A stretch of 64,000 bases of DNA from Parageobacillus caldoxylosilyticus NBRC 107762 (GTDB taxonomy: Bacteria; Bacillota; Bacilli; Bacillales; Anoxybacillaceae), in the NCBI RefSeq assembly GCF_000632715.1, contig NZ_BAWO01000011.1, positions 1-64,000 on the forward strand. Direction: 5' to 3'. The translations under genes were made by a program, and so were the position numbers. This document shows positions 1 through 8,258 of the stretch, in pieces. The notes under the pieces were generated by a model. The model saw nothing but the letters and a program-made list of their open reading frames with translations, was not told the DNA's origin and made no database searches. Position 1 is the stretch's first letter. Each line of letters opens with the position of its first letter.

Positions 1-215
1 CTGTTGGCAAAATAGTCATTCAGTCCGTACTTTTTCTTCACAGCGATATGCAGACTTGGATACAATTTTCGTCCCCATCGCTTTTCCCGGATCAGTGTTT
101 GAAAAGCGAAACGCTTTGCGCGATGGAATAACTCTAATGTATAAGATGTTTCTGTCACATGAAGAATATCTATTTCGGATTTATACAATCTTCTTGAAAA
201 ATACGCTTTTTTCAT
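1..215 (-). CDS. TnpB-like RNA-guided endonuclease, N-terminal part (cut by window edge)
   Basis: The frame opens with ATG at 215 behind a strong ribosome site (GAGGTGGAG) and runs open to the left edge, giving 71 codons. It begins MKKAYFSRRLYKSEID and continues with a basic stretch and LHIAVKKKYGLNDYFANS. That layout, a short strand followed by a helical basic region and a 'KYGL..YFANS' segment, is what I recognise from the start of IS200/IS605 OrfB (TnpB) proteins, many of which occur in Geobacillus. TnpB is a nuclease guided by an RNA made from the element's right end. The catalytic RuvC part lies outside the window, so intactness cannot be judged. Family call is by recognition, not search. 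Confidence 0.6.
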   Translation of the reverse strand, partial: MKKAYFSRRLYKSEIDILHVTETSYTLELFHRAKRFAFQTLIREKRWGRKLYPSLHIAVKKKYGLNDYFAN

Positions 216-234
216 CTTTTCTCCACCTCTAACA

Positions 235-246
235 GAACATAAGTTC
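235..246 (-). promoter_or_regulatory. LexA (SOS) box-like operator before the TnpB-like gene
   Basis: GAAC-ATAA-GTTC followed by G matches 12 of 14 positions of the Bacillus LexA/DinR operator CGAACATATGTTCG. It lies between the likely promoter (262-291) and the start codon at 215, where a repressor would block transcription. Binding is inferred. Confidence 0.45.
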
Positions 247-261
247 GGTATATTTATTTAT

Positions 262-291
262 ATTTTATGACAGAAGAAGAACGTTTTTCAA
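262..291 (-). promoter_or_regulatory. promoter of the TnpB-like gene
   Basis: On the minus strand TTGAAA (286-291) and TAAAAT (262-267) are 18 bp apart, a good housekeeping sigma match. The start codon follows about 50 nt downstream. Confidence 0.45.
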
Positions 292-390
292 CTATTACGA
301 TGACTAAAAAACAAAAAATGCCGATTCATTAATAAGAGATATAGGTGTTTTATTAAGATATTTGAACTGAATTTAGGGGGGGCATACTGG

Positions 391-489
391 ATGGATAATG
401 GTGTTGTTGTTGCTATTGTCTGTAGTTTTATGGGGGCTTTTATTTGTGTTATAGCTGCTGTAAAAATAAGAAAAAATAAAAAAAGCTAG
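391..489 (+). CDS. 32-residue single-span membrane peptide
   Basis: ATG at 391 follows a purine-rich ribosome site (TTAGGGGGGG, 8-9 nt upstream), and the frame closes with TAG at 487-489. The peptide starts MDNGVVVAIVCSFMGAF, has about 22 uninterrupted hydrophobic residues, and ends in a basic tail KIRKNKKS. This is the pattern of a small inner-membrane protein with the tail inside. A rho-independent terminator follows at 532-561, so promoter-side signals, ribosome site, frame and terminator form a compact unit. Function unknown; it could be a small regulator or a toxin-like peptide. It is too short for ordinary gene finders. Confidence 0.5.
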   Translation: MDNGVVVAIVCSFMGAFICVIAAVKIRKNKKS

Positions 490-531
490 GGCATATTAGA
501 AATTTTGAAGTGACATTTCATAATAAAAAAA

Positions 532-561
532 GCGTGCCAAAACTGTTGCCAGTTTGCACGC
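532..561. terminator. bidirectional rho-independent terminator
   Basis: The stem GCGTGC..AAACTG / CAGTTT-GCACGC has a short loop, with A-runs on its left and T-runs on its right. It can end both the small peptide gene (plus) and the methyltransferase gene (minus). Confidence 0.8.
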
Positions 562-591
562 CATTTTTCATGTAAAATTGACTTTTGCGCT

Positions 592-1374
592 TCAAAACTG
601 AACCGTTTTCTCCTTCGCCGCCATTATTCGAATCCGTTTATAATCGGCAATCCATACGCCATCTTTCCATAAGTATGCTTTTAATCGTTGTTTTATTTGC
701 TGATAAACCATGTCTTTTTCAGACGATTTCAACCCAGCAAAAAAGGCACCAGCAAAGCCGTCGAGCCAGTGATCTAATCCTTGGTCGCCATCAGGCAAAG
801 GAGTAGGGCGATCAAAATGATTAGCATACATGACACGAAAACCATACTTTTCGAGCAAACTGCTATATTCCCCAATGCTCGGAAAATACCACGGATTTTT
901 TTCTTTTGCATCAATGCCATAGTTTGTTAACAAAACTTCTTCTATTGCTTTTACAATAGCATCTACGTTTCCTTTTCCGCCAAATTCAGCGACCAACCGG
1001 CCGCCCTCGCGCAAGGCAAGAGCCATCGATTGTACAACACTTTCATCCTGCTTCATCCAATGCAATGCCGCATTAGAGAAAATAGCGTCATAGCGTTCTT
1101 GGGTTCGAAACGTTTCACCCCTATCAACAAAAAAGGAAATATACGGATATTTTTTACGAGCTTTTTCAATCATATGTGAAGACCCATCTATCCCGACAAC
1201 TTCGGCTCCCAGCTTTGCAATTTCATTGGTAAGATCCCCTGTCCCGCAGCCTAAATCGAGAATTTTTTCTCCTTGTTTCGGGCCCAACATTTGTATCAAA
1301 CTTTTTCCTAATTCAGATACAAATGATAATTTTTCATCATATATATCAGCATTCCATACATTCACAGAAACCAA
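592..1374 (-). CDS. class I SAM-dependent methyltransferase
   Basis: A 260-residue single-domain Rossmann methyltransferase. Motif I is ILDLGCGTG at residues 38-46, the acidic ribose-binding position follows in VVGIDGSS near residue 64, and motif IV is the IFSNAALHWM stretch near residue 100. The layout resembles trans-aconitate methyltransferase and related small-molecule methylases of the UbiE/Tam type, but the substrate cannot be read from sequence. The start is TTG, placed after GGGGGGAG with 5-6 nt spacing. It is monocistronic, with terminators on both sides (532-561 and 1466-1491). Confidence 0.85.
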   Translation of the reverse strand: MVSVNVWNADIYDEKLSFVSELGKSLIQMLGPKQGEKILDLGCGTGDLTNEIAKLGAEVVGIDGSSHMIEKARKKYPYISFFVDRGETFRTQERYDAIFSNAALHWMKQDESVVQSMALALREGGRLVAEFGGKGNVDAIVKAIEEVLLTNYGIDAKEKNPWYFPSIGEYSSLLEKYGFRVMYANHFDRPTPLPDGDQGLDHWLDGFAGAFFAGLKSSEKDMVYQQIKQRLKAYLWKDGVWIADYKRIRIMAAKEKTVQF

Positions 1375-1465
1375 TTTTTCTCCCCCCTAAGTTTGTTATG
1401 CTAATATATGATTTTTCATTCTCGCATCTCTGTCTTTCACTTCTATATATCCCTTCGCAAAAAGA

Positions 1466-1491
1466 AAGCCGGCATCCTTTGTTGCCGGCTT
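1466..1491 (-). terminator. terminator after ysdC
   Basis: On the minus strand AAGCCGGCA and TGCCGGCTT form a 9-bp stem followed by TTCTTTTTG, 12 nt beyond the ysdC stop. Confidence 0.8.
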
Positions 1492-1502
1492 CTCTTTGCT
1501 GA

Positions 1503-2588
1503 TTATTCAAATGTAATTTGTTTTACCTTTTCCGCGTCTAAGCGCTTGATGACCTCGACAAGCAGCTTCACCGTATTTTCATAGTCATCGCGGTGAAGGA
1601 TGGCAGCATGCGAATGGATGTAGCGCGTTGGAATCGCAATCGTCAGCGACGGAACGCCGCTTGCCGTTAAATGAATCGCGCCGGCGTCGGTGCCGCCGCC
1701 TGGCATTGCGTCAAAATGATACGGAATGTTGAGTTCTTCGGCGACATCAATGACAAACTCACGCAAGCCGCGATGCGATACCATCGTTGCGTCGTATAGG
1801 ACGATATGTGGCCCGGCGCCAAGCTTGCCCATCGCTTCTTTTTCGGAAACTCCTGGCGTATCTCCGGCAACGCCGACGTCCACGGCAAAAGCAATATCCG
1901 GCTGAATGAAATGCGCCGCTGTTCTTGCCCCGCGCAAACCGACTTCTTCCTGCACCGTACCGACGCCATACACGACGTTCGGATGATCGGCATCTTTTAA
2001 TTGCTTTAACACGTCAATTGCAATCGCGCAGCCGATCCGGTTATCCCAGGCTTTCGCAAGCAGCATTTTTTCATTGTTCAACACGGTAAATTCAAAATAC
2101 GGAACGATCGAGTCGCCCGGGCGCACACCCCATTCCATTGCTTCTTCGCGGCTTGTTGCGCCGATGTCGATGAACATATCTTTAATTTCGACCGGTTTTT
2201 TGCGCGCTTCCGGCGGCAAAATGTGCGGCGGTTTCGAACCGATAACACCTGTAATTTCGCCTTTTTTCGTTAAAATCGTCACGCGCTGCGCCAGCATGAC
2301 TTGGCTCCACCAGCCGCCTAGCGTTTGAAAGCGGATAAATCCTTTGTCATCGATTTGCGTCACCATAAAGCCGACTTCGTCCAAATGGCCAGCAATCATA
2401 ATTTTCGGACCGTCGGCAGTTCCTTTCTTTTTCGCGATTAAACTGCCAAGACCGTCGGTTGTTACTTCATCGGCATAAGGAGTTATGTACTTTTTCATTA
2501 CTTCGCGCGCTTCCCGTTCATTTCCAGGGACGCCTCTCGCGTCGGTCAGATCCTTCAGCATCGTCAACGTTTCATCGAATTTCGCCAT
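1503..2588 (-). CDS. ysdC: M42 family metallo-aminopeptidase (YsdC)
   Basis: A 361-residue cytosolic aminopeptidase/glutamyl-peptidase type M42 enzyme. Two-metal ligands are visible in [11 protein letters not shown] (His68), [17 protein letters not shown] (catalytic Glu pair) and the last His in [12 protein letters not shown]. Members form large tetrahedral complexes that trim peptides. Neighbours match B. subtilis, where ysdC is close to ysdA and infC-rpmI-rplT; older annotation as an endoglucanase is not supported by these motifs. Start ATG follows AAAGGGG. Confidence 0.9.
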   Translation of the reverse strand: MAKFDETLTMLKDLTDARGVPGNEREAREVMKKYITPYADEVTTDGLGSLIAKKKGTADGPKIMIAGHLDEVGFMVTQIDDKGFIRFQTLGGWWSQVMLAQRVTILTKKGEITGVIGSKPPHILPPEARKKPVEIKDMFIDIGATSREEAMEWGVRPGDSIVPYFEFTVLNNEKMLLAKAWDNRIGCAIAIDVLKQLKDADHPNVVYGVGTVQEEVGLRGARTAAHFIQPDIAFAVDVGVAGDTPGVSEKEAMGKLGAGPHIVLYDATMVSHRGLREFVIDVAEELNIPYHFDAMPGGGTDAGAIHLTASGVPSLTIAIPTRYIHSHAAILHRDDYENTVKLLVEVIKRLDAEKVKQITFE

Positions 2589-2657
2589 TATGAAACCCCT
2601 TTCTGTTTCTATCCATCCTTTATTATACCCAAAACCGCCAATAATGTATAAAATTTG

Positions 2658-3143
2658 TTAATAATTCTGATTTTGCCGTTCATGATTGACTTGATTTTTT
2701 TGCTTATAGGCTTGTTCGATTTGTTCCGTAGAAAAGCCTAGCTGTCTGCCAAGCAGCAAATACTCGGTAAACAACCGGTCATAGCTTTGCCGCGATTTCG
2801 TTTTTCCAAACTCATCCGCGGCTTGAAAAACAGCGAGAAACTGCTCGACAAGCGGCAAAGCGGCCGATTGCGGCGGAATCTCGGAATATAGAAAATCGCA
2901 TTCCAAGCCGAGCGATAAAATAAAATGCAGGCCGTCGACATATTCTTCGAGCACTTTTTCTTGCGGAGAAGGCGGTTTCACGCTCCAAAATTTAAAACAG
3001 CGCGTTTCATTGGCCAGCTCGCCAATTTCGACGAGCAAAGCAAGCAGTTTTTTTGCAAACAACTCTTCCTCCATAAGGCCGTGCTGCGTCTCAATCCGCT
3101 CATCGAGCTGGCGCTGCAGCGAGTAAAGCGCCGCAAAGTCCAT
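2658..3143 (-). CDS. dimeric all-alpha dUTPase / MazG-like NTP pyrophosphatase
   Basis: 161 residues, helical throughout. The metal-binding pattern of all-alpha NTP pyrophosphatases is clear: E39xxE42 in VEIGELANE and E67xxD70 in EEYVDGLHF. It should hydrolyse dUTP to dUMP and pyrophosphate, keeping uracil out of DNA. It starts 4 nt after the ysdA stop behind GGGGGTGAAAGG, so the two are co-transcribed. In B. subtilis this position holds ysdB, a different small protein, so this is a lineage-specific replacement. Confidence 0.85.
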   Translation of the reverse strand: MDFAALYSLQRQLDERIETQHGLMEEELFAKKLLALLVEIGELANETRCFKFWSVKPPSPQEKVLEEYVDGLHFILSLGLECDFLYSEIPPQSAALPLVEQFLAVFQAADEFGKTKSRQSYDRLFTEYLLLGRQLGFSTEQIEQAYKQKNQVNHERQNQNY

Positions 3144-3147
3144 CCTT

Positions 3148-3411
3148 TCACCCCCTACAAAGAGTTAAAAACCAAACATATGCCACAATCTCCATCACCG
3201 CCAGAAGCGGCAAACCATAACGGAAAGCACGATGGCGCGTTTTATGATGAAACAAATACATGCCCGCCGCCGTGCCGACCGCCCCGCCAATAAAGGAAAC
3301 GAGCCAAATCGTTTTTTCGGCGATGCGCCATTGATGGCGCTTCGCTTTATACTTATCGATCGCCATGATGAAAAGGCCGATGATGTTCATCACTAAACTA
3401 TATTGTACCAT
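3148..3411 (-). CDS. ysdA: YsdA, DUF1294 membrane protein
   Basis: 87 residues starting MVQYSLVMNIIG, with a first span of about 18 residues, the signature MAIDKYKAKRHQWRI.E.T, a second small glycine-rich span and a third near the C-terminus. This is the DUF1294 family (function unknown). An earlier ATG at 3444 in the same frame is rejected because it falls inside the rplT terminator stem. The chosen ATG has AAAGGA 7 nt upstream. It lies just after infC-rpmI-rplT as in B. subtilis and is probably expressed by read-through. Confidence 0.85.
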   Translation of the reverse strand: MVQYSLVMNIIGLFIMAIDKYKAKRHQWRIAEKTIWLVSFIGGAVGTAAGMYLFHHKTRHRAFRYGLPLLAVMEIVAYVWFLTLCRG

Positions 3412-3438
3412 TGCCATTTCCTTTCTTGTAAGAAAAAA

Positions 3439-3464
3439 GACCATTCCCGTCAGCGAGAATGGTC
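3439..3464 (-). terminator. terminator of the infC-rpmI-rplT operon
   Basis: GACCATTC / GAATGGTC form an 8-bp stem followed on the minus strand by a U-run (A-run at 3432-3438), 10 nt beyond the rplT stop. Confidence 0.85.
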
Positions 3465-3473
3465 ACTGCTTCC

Positions 3474-3833
3474 TTACTTGTTCAAATTTGCTTTCGCCAG
3501 GTCGGCAAGCTGTGCGAACGCAGCTTGGTCATTAACCGCTAAGTCCGCTAACATTTTGCGGTTTACTTCTACCCCTGCTAATTTCAAACCGTGCATAAAG
3601 CGGCTGTAGGAAAGGCCGTGCATACGTGCCGCTGCGTTGATGCGCGTAATCCAAAGTTTGCGGAAATCGCGTTTCCGCTGACGGCGGTCGCGATACGCAT
3701 ACATTAACGATTTCATTACTTGTTGGTTTGCGACTCTATATAAAGCATGTTTCGCTCCGAAATAACCTTTTGCTAATTTCAACACTTTTTTGCGACGTCT
3801 GCGCGTTACCGTTCCACCTTTAACACGTGGCAT
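3474..3833 (-). CDS. rplT: 50S ribosomal protein L20
   Basis: 119 residues, the normal bacterial length, starting [19 protein letters not shown]. The long basic N-terminal extension threads into 23S rRNA during early large-subunit assembly, and the globular C-terminal half begins near residue 60. In Bacillus, L20 also binds the infC leader RNA and represses the operon by premature termination; the matching hairpin is visible here at 4703-4735. Third gene of infC-rpmI-rplT. Confidence 0.98.
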   Translation of the reverse strand: MPRVKGGTVTRRRRKKVLKLAKGYFGAKHALYRVANQQVMKSLMYAYRDRRQRKRDFRKLWITRINAAARMHGLSYSRFMHGLKLAGVEVNRKMLADLAVNDQAAFAQLADLAKANLNK

Positions 3834-3858
3834 ACATATTCCCTCCTATATTTCTCCA

Positions 3859-4059
3859 TTATTTCAAGTTGTCAAGCAGTTGGCGAATGCGTTTGAAGTC
3901 GCCAGGAGATACAAGCGCTGCTTTGCGAAGTTTGCGTTTTTGTTTTTGCGTTTTATTGGCAAATAAGTGGCTTGTATAAGCATGACCGCGTTTTAATTTA
4001 CCGGTACCAGTCTTTTTGAAACGCTTTGCAGCGCCACGATGAGTTTTCATTTTTGGCAT
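3859..4059 (-). CDS. rpmI: 50S ribosomal protein L35
   Basis: 66 residues starting [24 protein letters not shown], very basic and of normal length. It lies between infC and rplT with short gaps (25 and 21 nt), the conserved operon order. Confidence 0.98.
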   Translation of the reverse strand: MPKMKTHRGAAKRFKKTGTGKLKRGHAYTSHLFANKTQKQKRKLRKAALVSPGDFKRIRQLLDNLK

Positions 4060-4080
4060 AGGGTGTTCCTCCTCACTCGA

Positions 4081-4596
4081 TTATTTATCGTTTTTCGGTG
4101 CTAGTACTAAAAACATATTGCGCCCGTCCATTTTCGGTGCCGTCTCGACGACGCCGATATCCGAACATGCCTCGGAAAACCGTTCAAGGACGCGTTGACC
4201 AATTTCCTTATGCGTAATCGCCCGTCCTTTAAAGCGGATTGTCGCTTTTACTTTATCGCCTTTTTCAAGGAACTTGCGCGCGCTGCGGAGCTTCGTATTA
4301 AAATCGTGCTCCTCGATCGTCGGGCTTAAGCGCACTTCTTTGACGTTGATCACCTTTTGCTTTTTGCGCGCCTCTTTTTCTTTCTTTTGCTGCTCGAAGC
4401 GGAATTTGCCGTAGTCCATGATGCGGCATACCGGCGGTTTCGCGTTTGGCGCTACCAGCACTAAGTCGAGGTTTAATCTCGCCGCAATTTCAAGCGCTTC
4501 TTGTTTCGATTTGATCCCCAGCTGCTCGCCGTTTGGATCAATTAAGCGGACTTCACGGGCACGAATGTTTTCGTTGATAATAAAATCTTTGCTAAT
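4081..4596 (-). CDS. infC: translation initiation factor IF-3 (AUU start)
   Basis: 171 residues. The open frame extends further upstream to an ATG at 4734, but that region is the leader RNA and contains the attenuator hairpin. The protein should begin SKDFIINE as in Geobacillus IF3, and the codon before this is ATT at 4594-4596, preceded by a strong GGAGGTGG with 6-nt spacing. An AUU start is the classical feature that lets IF3 limit its own synthesis. The N-domain ([13 protein letters not shown]...) and C-domain ([15 protein letters not shown]) are both complete. It binds the 30S subunit and checks start-codon pairing. Confidence 0.95.
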   Translation of the reverse strand: MSKDFIINENIRAREVRLIDPNGEQLGIKSKQEALEIAARLNLDLVLVAPNAKPPVCRIMDYGKFRFEQQKKEKEARKKQKVINVKEVRLSPTIEEHDFNTKLRSARKFLEKGDKVKATIRFKGRAITHKEIGQRVLERFSEACSDIGVVETAPKMDGRNMFLVLAPKNDK

Positions 4597-4702
4597 AACC
4601 AGCCACCTCCAAGGTTTTTTGCGAATTACTTGTTTGTCGCATCGCACTCCCAGCATCGAGCGGTTCCGGAAGAGCAACCGATCGCCGGCCTTTCTCTTCC
4701 AA

Positions 4703-4735
4703 CAAAAAAGTGTGGATGCATACGACACCCACACT
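4703..4735 (-). promoter_or_regulatory. L20-leader attenuator hairpin
   Basis: In the infC leader, on the minus strand, AGTGTGGGTG pairs with CATCCACACT (10 bp, one G-U) and a six-U run follows directly. It lies about 110 nt before the infC start and about 180 nt after the promoter. In B. subtilis the corresponding terminator is used by L20 to shut the operon down; that role is inferred from position. Confidence 0.75.
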
Positions 4736-4920
4736 GCTTACGTCCGAAAACCATATCACGAACCGTAACAACCTGTCAACAGCCATGCCGGCGTCAACCA
4801 GGTGAGAAGCGGGGTGCTTCTGCTTTGGTTACAAACAAGTATTCTATTCACTTTATACAATATATCACCTTGGAAGTGGCATGTCAAGGCGCTTTTCTTG
4901 ATTGACACACAACATTTTTC

Positions 4921-4949
4921 ATTATAACGAATCGTTCACGGTTTGACAA
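4921..4949 (-). promoter_or_regulatory. promoter of infC-rpmI-rplT
   Basis: Minus strand TTGTCA (4944-4949) and a perfect TATAAT (4921-4926) are separated by 17 bp. This is the strongest promoter match in the window, as expected for translation genes. The leader between it and infC is about 320 nt. Confidence 0.8.
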
Positions 4950-4962
4950 GTAAAAAAATGAA

Positions 4963-4991
4963 ACACCCGTGAAGTAAAACTTCACGGGTGT
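4963..4991 (-). terminator. terminator after thrS
   Basis: ACACCCGTGAAG / CTTCACGGGTGT, a 12-bp stem, begins 9 nt after the thrS stop. A T-rich tail follows on the minus strand (A-run 4952-4958). Confidence 0.85.
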
Positions 4992-4999
4992 GTTTTTGT

Positions 5000-6934
5000 C
5001 TATTTTCGCCGCACTTCCTCCTGCAAGAAAGCAATAAAGTCATCGAGCGCCATCGTTTCGCTTTTTTGTTCACCGTATTTGCGGACGTTCACGGCGTTTT
5101 CCGCGATTTCTTTGTCGCCGACGACAAGCATGTAAGGAATTTTTTGGATTTGCGCCTCGCGGATTTTATAGCCGATTTTTTCGTCGCGTTCATCGACTTC
5201 GACGCGGAATCCTTTCGCTTGCAGCACTTCTTTTACTTCGTATGCATAGTCAAGATGCGCCTCCGGCGATACCGGAATGACTCTCACTTGCACAGGCGCG
5301 AGCCAAGTTGGGAACGCTCCTTTATATTCTTCAATGAGGAACGCAACGAACCGTTCCATTGTCGAAACGACGCCGCGGTGGATGACTACCGGGCGGTGCG
5401 GCTTTCCGTCTTCGCCGATGTACGTTAGGTCAAAGCGTTCCGGAAGCAAGAAATCGAGCTGCACCGTCGATAATGTTTCGTCTTTGCCAAGCGCGGTGCG
5501 CACTTGCACGTCTAATTTCGGCCCGTAAAACGCCGCTTCCCCTTCTGCTTCATAATATTCCAATCCTAGTTCATCCATCGCCTCACGCAGCATCCGTTGC
5601 GCTTTTTCCCACATTTCATCATCATCGTAATATTTTTCTTTGTCATGCGGATCGCGATAAGAAAGGCGGAACGAATAGTCGTTTAAGCCGAAATCTTTGT
5701 ATACTTCCAAAATTAAGTTCACCACGCGCTTAAATTCGTCTTTAATCTGGTCCGGACGAACAAAGATATGGGCATCATTCAGCGTCATGCCGCGGACGCG
5801 TTGCAAACCGGAAAGCGCCCCGGACATTTCGTAGCGGTGCATCGTACCCAGCTCGGCGATGCGGATTGGCAGCTCGCGGTAGCTGTGGATTTTGCTTTTA
5901 TAAATCATCATATGGTGCGGACAGTTCATCGGACGCAGGACAAGCTGCTCGTTGTCCATCTCCATTGGCGGGAACATGTTTTCTTTATAATGGTCCCAGT
6001 GTCCGGAAGTTTTATATAATTCGACGCTGCCAAGCACTGGCGTATAGACGTGCTGATAGCCGAGCTCAATTTCCTTATCGACAATATAGCGCTCGATAAT
6101 GCGGCGAATCGTCGCCCCTTTCGGCAGCCAAAGCGGCAGGCCTTGTCCGACTTTTTGCGACGTTGTAAACAATTCCAGCTCTTTTCCTAGTTTGCGATGG
6201 TCGCGCTCTTTCGCTTCCTGCAACAGGCGCAAGTATTCATCCAAATCTTCTTTTTTGAAAAACGCCGTTCCGTAAATGCGCTGCAGCATTTTGTTGTTGC
6301 TGTCGCCGCGCCAGTATGCTCCAGAAATATTTAGCAGCTTAAACTCTTTAATTTTTCCCGTCGATGGAACGTGCACCCCGCGGCAAAGATCGAAAAACTC
6401 TCCTTGCACGTAAATGGAAATCGTTTCTCCTTCCGGAATATCGTTGATCAGCTCAAGCTTTAAGTCATCGCCGATTTCCTCATAAAGGCGGATTGCCTCT
6501 TCCCGGCTTACCTCTTTGCGGACGATTTCCAAGTTTTCTTTGACAATTTTCCGCATTTCTTGTTCGATTTTCGGCAAGTCTTCCGGTGTTAACGAGTGTT
6601 CCATATCAATGTCATAATAAAATCCATTTTCAATCACTGGCCCGACACCAAGTTTCACGTTTTTGTACAGGCGCTTAATCGCCTGCGCCATCAAATGGGC
6701 CGTGCTGTGGCGCAAAATATCGAGCGCTTCCGGCATGTCTTGCGTAATGATCGAAATCGCGCCGTCTTCTTGGATCGGCGTGCGCAAATCAATAAAACGA
6801 TCATTCAATTTTCCGGCAATCGCTTTTTTCTTTAATCCCGGGCTGATTGAAGCAGCGATATCTTCCGTTGTCGTTCCTTTTGGAAACTCCTTTACCGCTC
6901 CGTCCGGGAATGTAATGCGGATCATTTCCGACAT
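5000..6934 (-). CDS. thrS: threonyl-tRNA synthetase
   Basis: 644 residues, the usual length, from ATG at 6934 behind AAGAAGGAGG; the frame extends upstream into the T-box leader, which is not translated. An N-terminal TGS domain ([16 protein letters not shown]) is followed by the editing domain with [10 protein letters not shown] (HxxxH type) and the C..H region, then the class II catalytic core with zinc ligands in [12 protein letters not shown] and the anticodon-binding domain after about residue 540. It charges tRNA-Thr. The T-box upstream ties expression to uncharged tRNA-Thr. Confidence 0.97.
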   Translation of the reverse strand: MSEMIRITFPDGAVKEFPKGTTTEDIAASISPGLKKKAIAGKLNDRFIDLRTPIQEDGAISIITQDMPEALDILRHSTAHLMAQAIKRLYKNVKLGVGPVIENGFYYDIDMEHSLTPEDLPKIEQEMRKIVKENLEIVRKEVSREEAIRLYEEIGDDLKLELINDIPEGETISIYVQGEFFDLCRGVHVPSTGKIKEFKLLNISGAYWRGDSNNKMLQRIYGTAFFKKEDLDEYLRLLQEAKERDHRKLGKELELFTTSQKVGQGLPLWLPKGATIRRIIERYIVDKEIELGYQHVYTPVLGSVELYKTSGHWDHYKENMFPPMEMDNEQLVLRPMNCPHHMMIYKSKIHSYRELPIRIAELGTMHRYEMSGALSGLQRVRGMTLNDAHIFVRPDQIKDEFKRVVNLILEVYKDFGLNDYSFRLSYRDPHDKEKYYDDDEMWEKAQRMLREAMDELGLEYYEAEGEAAFYGPKLDVQVRTALGKDETLSTVQLDFLLPERFDLTYIGEDGKPHRPVVIHRGVVSTMERFVAFLIEEYKGAFPTWLAPVQVRVIPVSPEAHLDYAYEVKEVLQAKGFRVEVDERDEKIGYKIREAQIQKIPYMLVVGDKEIAENAVNVRKYGEQKSETMALDDFIAFLQEEVRRK

Positions 6935-6970
6935 ACACTTTTCCTCCTTCTTCTTTTGAGTTAAAAATAA

Positions 6971-7246
6971 AAAAACTCCTCCCTCAACAAAGGGACGAGT
7001 TTGCGTCGTGGTTCCACCCTTCTTCCCATTGCCGCAAAAAGGCATACCGCTCCTAGGCAATGGCTCGAAAGTCATAACGGCTGAACATGCCGGCGGCAAT
7101 TACTGGATGTGCGTCGTTCACTGCCGCAGCTCCGAGGTGGTAAGTGTATTTTTCGTGTTAGGAAGGTTTCAGCCGCTGCCTTCCCTCTCTGGAAACCGTA
7201 AAAATACACCCGTGTCCTCATCATCACTTTTCCATATTTCTTTCAT
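6971..7246 (-). promoter_or_regulatory. T-box riboswitch of thrS
   Basis: The minus-strand leader contains the T-box core GGGTGGAACCACG (7007-7019). Just after it comes a terminator, ACTCGTCCCT / AGGGAGGAGT plus seven U (6970-7000), whose 5' arm follows the T-box core directly. The long Stem I is closed by GTGTATTTTT / AAAAATACAC (about 7145-7210). This is the standard arrangement for tRNA-sensing antitermination. I could not place the specifier codon with certainty, but the gene predicts threonine. Confidence 0.9.
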
Positions 7247-7253
7247 GTACGCT

Positions 7254-7282
7254 ATTATAGAACAGGTTCATGGAAAAATCAA
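7254..7282 (-). promoter_or_regulatory. promoter of thrS
   Basis: TTGATT (7277-7282) and TATAAT (7254-7259) are 17 bp apart on the minus strand. The -35 overlaps the ytxC stop codon at 7279-7281. Confidence 0.7.
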
Positions 7283-8157
7283 GTTCCTTTCTCATGCCCT
7301 GCACCCGTCGCGCGCTGGTGCGCAAAATCGCTGCGGCTGTAAAGACGGATTCGCTCTTGAAACACGTTTTGAATCGTTTGCACCATTCCGTCATCGATAA
7401 GGTCGGTATATAAATAAATCGTATCCGGGGCGATGGAGACAAGCGGCGCCAGCACGGAAGAATCGATGTACATCGGCTGGCTGACGATTAAATTGCGGTC
7501 AATCCATTGTTTCAATTCTCCCGCGGTAATTTCCCGCAGCTTCTCATCGTAAAAAAGAAAAGACGGCGGTTGGTGGACTAAATGGATTTGTGACAGTTTC
7601 GGTGGCCGTGCTGCGATACAGTCGCGCAATGTTTGCACAAAATTTTGATATTCCTGTTCCAGCTTATATTCATCGATCGCCAGCTCGACGTAATGTTGCA
7701 GCCGCTCCATATACGATTTTAGGCGAAACGTGATAAAGGAAGAGAAGGAAAAAGAAAGCCCATCTGTTAAAAATTGCTCTAACGCTTCTCGAACCAATGT
7801 TTCTCGGGAAACGGAAAGCTGTTTTCCTTTGCGGTAGTCATATCGTTCGCCATCAAGAAACGAATGGGCGAGCTGCAAAATTTGCTGCTGTTCTTCCTTG
7901 TCTTGAAAATAAAACGTACCAGAAATGATCGATAATAACAACCGGTCTTCAATAAAACGCAAAATAAAATTCGTGATAGCCGGTATGATATCGGAGCAGA
8001 TGACGCCGTCGTGATTCTCATATATGTAAATCGCAACAAGGGATTTTCCGTTATATGTTGTGCGAAAGAGCGGATGAACCGTTTTTTTCTCTCTCTCCTT
8101 CAATAAGGAAAACAACTTTTCCGCATCGCTTGCCTGTTCCAAATAAATTTCAATCAA
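7279..8157 (-). CDS. ytxC: sporulation protein YtxC
   Basis: 292 residues starting MIEIYLEQASDAEKLFSLL. No signal peptide or clear membrane span. Recognised as the YtxC family found in endospore formers. Order dnaB-dnaI-ytxC-thrS is the same as in B. subtilis. Biochemical role unknown. Its last codons overlap the thrS -35 element, so the next transcription unit starts inside its end. Confidence 0.85.
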   Translation of the reverse strand: MIEIYLEQASDAEKLFSLLKEREKKTVHPLFRTTYNGKSLVAIYIYENHDGVICSDIIPAITNFILRFIEDRLLLSIISGTFYFQDKEEQQQILQLAHSFLDGERYDYRKGKQLSVSRETLVREALEQFLTDGLSFSFSSFITFRLKSYMERLQHYVELAIDEYKLEQEYQNFVQTLRDCIAARPPKLSQIHLVHQPPSFLFYDEKLREITAGELKQWIDRNLIVSQPMYIDSSVLAPLVSIAPDTIYLYTDLIDDGMVQTIQNVFQERIRLYSRSDFAHQRATGAGHEKGT

Positions 8158-8232
8158 GCGCTGTCCCCCCTTTACGAGTCAATGCTTGTTTCTATATATA
8201 TGGGGACAAACGGTCGTTTAGAATAAAAAAAA

Positions 8233-8258
8233 GGATATTTCCGTTTTCGGAAATATCC
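8233..8258 (-). terminator. terminator at the end of dnaI
   Basis: GGATATTTCCG / CGGAAATATCC, an 11-bp stem with a 4-nt loop, followed by eight U on the minus strand. The stem touches the dnaI stop codon (8258-8260), so ytxC needs its own promoter or read-through. Confidence 0.85.

Noticed and set aside
4597-4734. N-terminal extension of IF-3 to an ATG at 4734
   Set aside because: The stretch contains the leader attenuator, and its encoded residues do not resemble IF3; the ATT at 4596 has the ribosome site.
6935-7099. N-terminal extension of ThrRS
   Set aside because: It is translated T-box sequence; the ATG at 6934 has a strong ribosome site and gives the normal length.
7224-7442. Extra minus-strand frame across the ytxC/thrS junction
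   Set aside because: It runs out of frame through ytxC and into the thrS promoter and leader.
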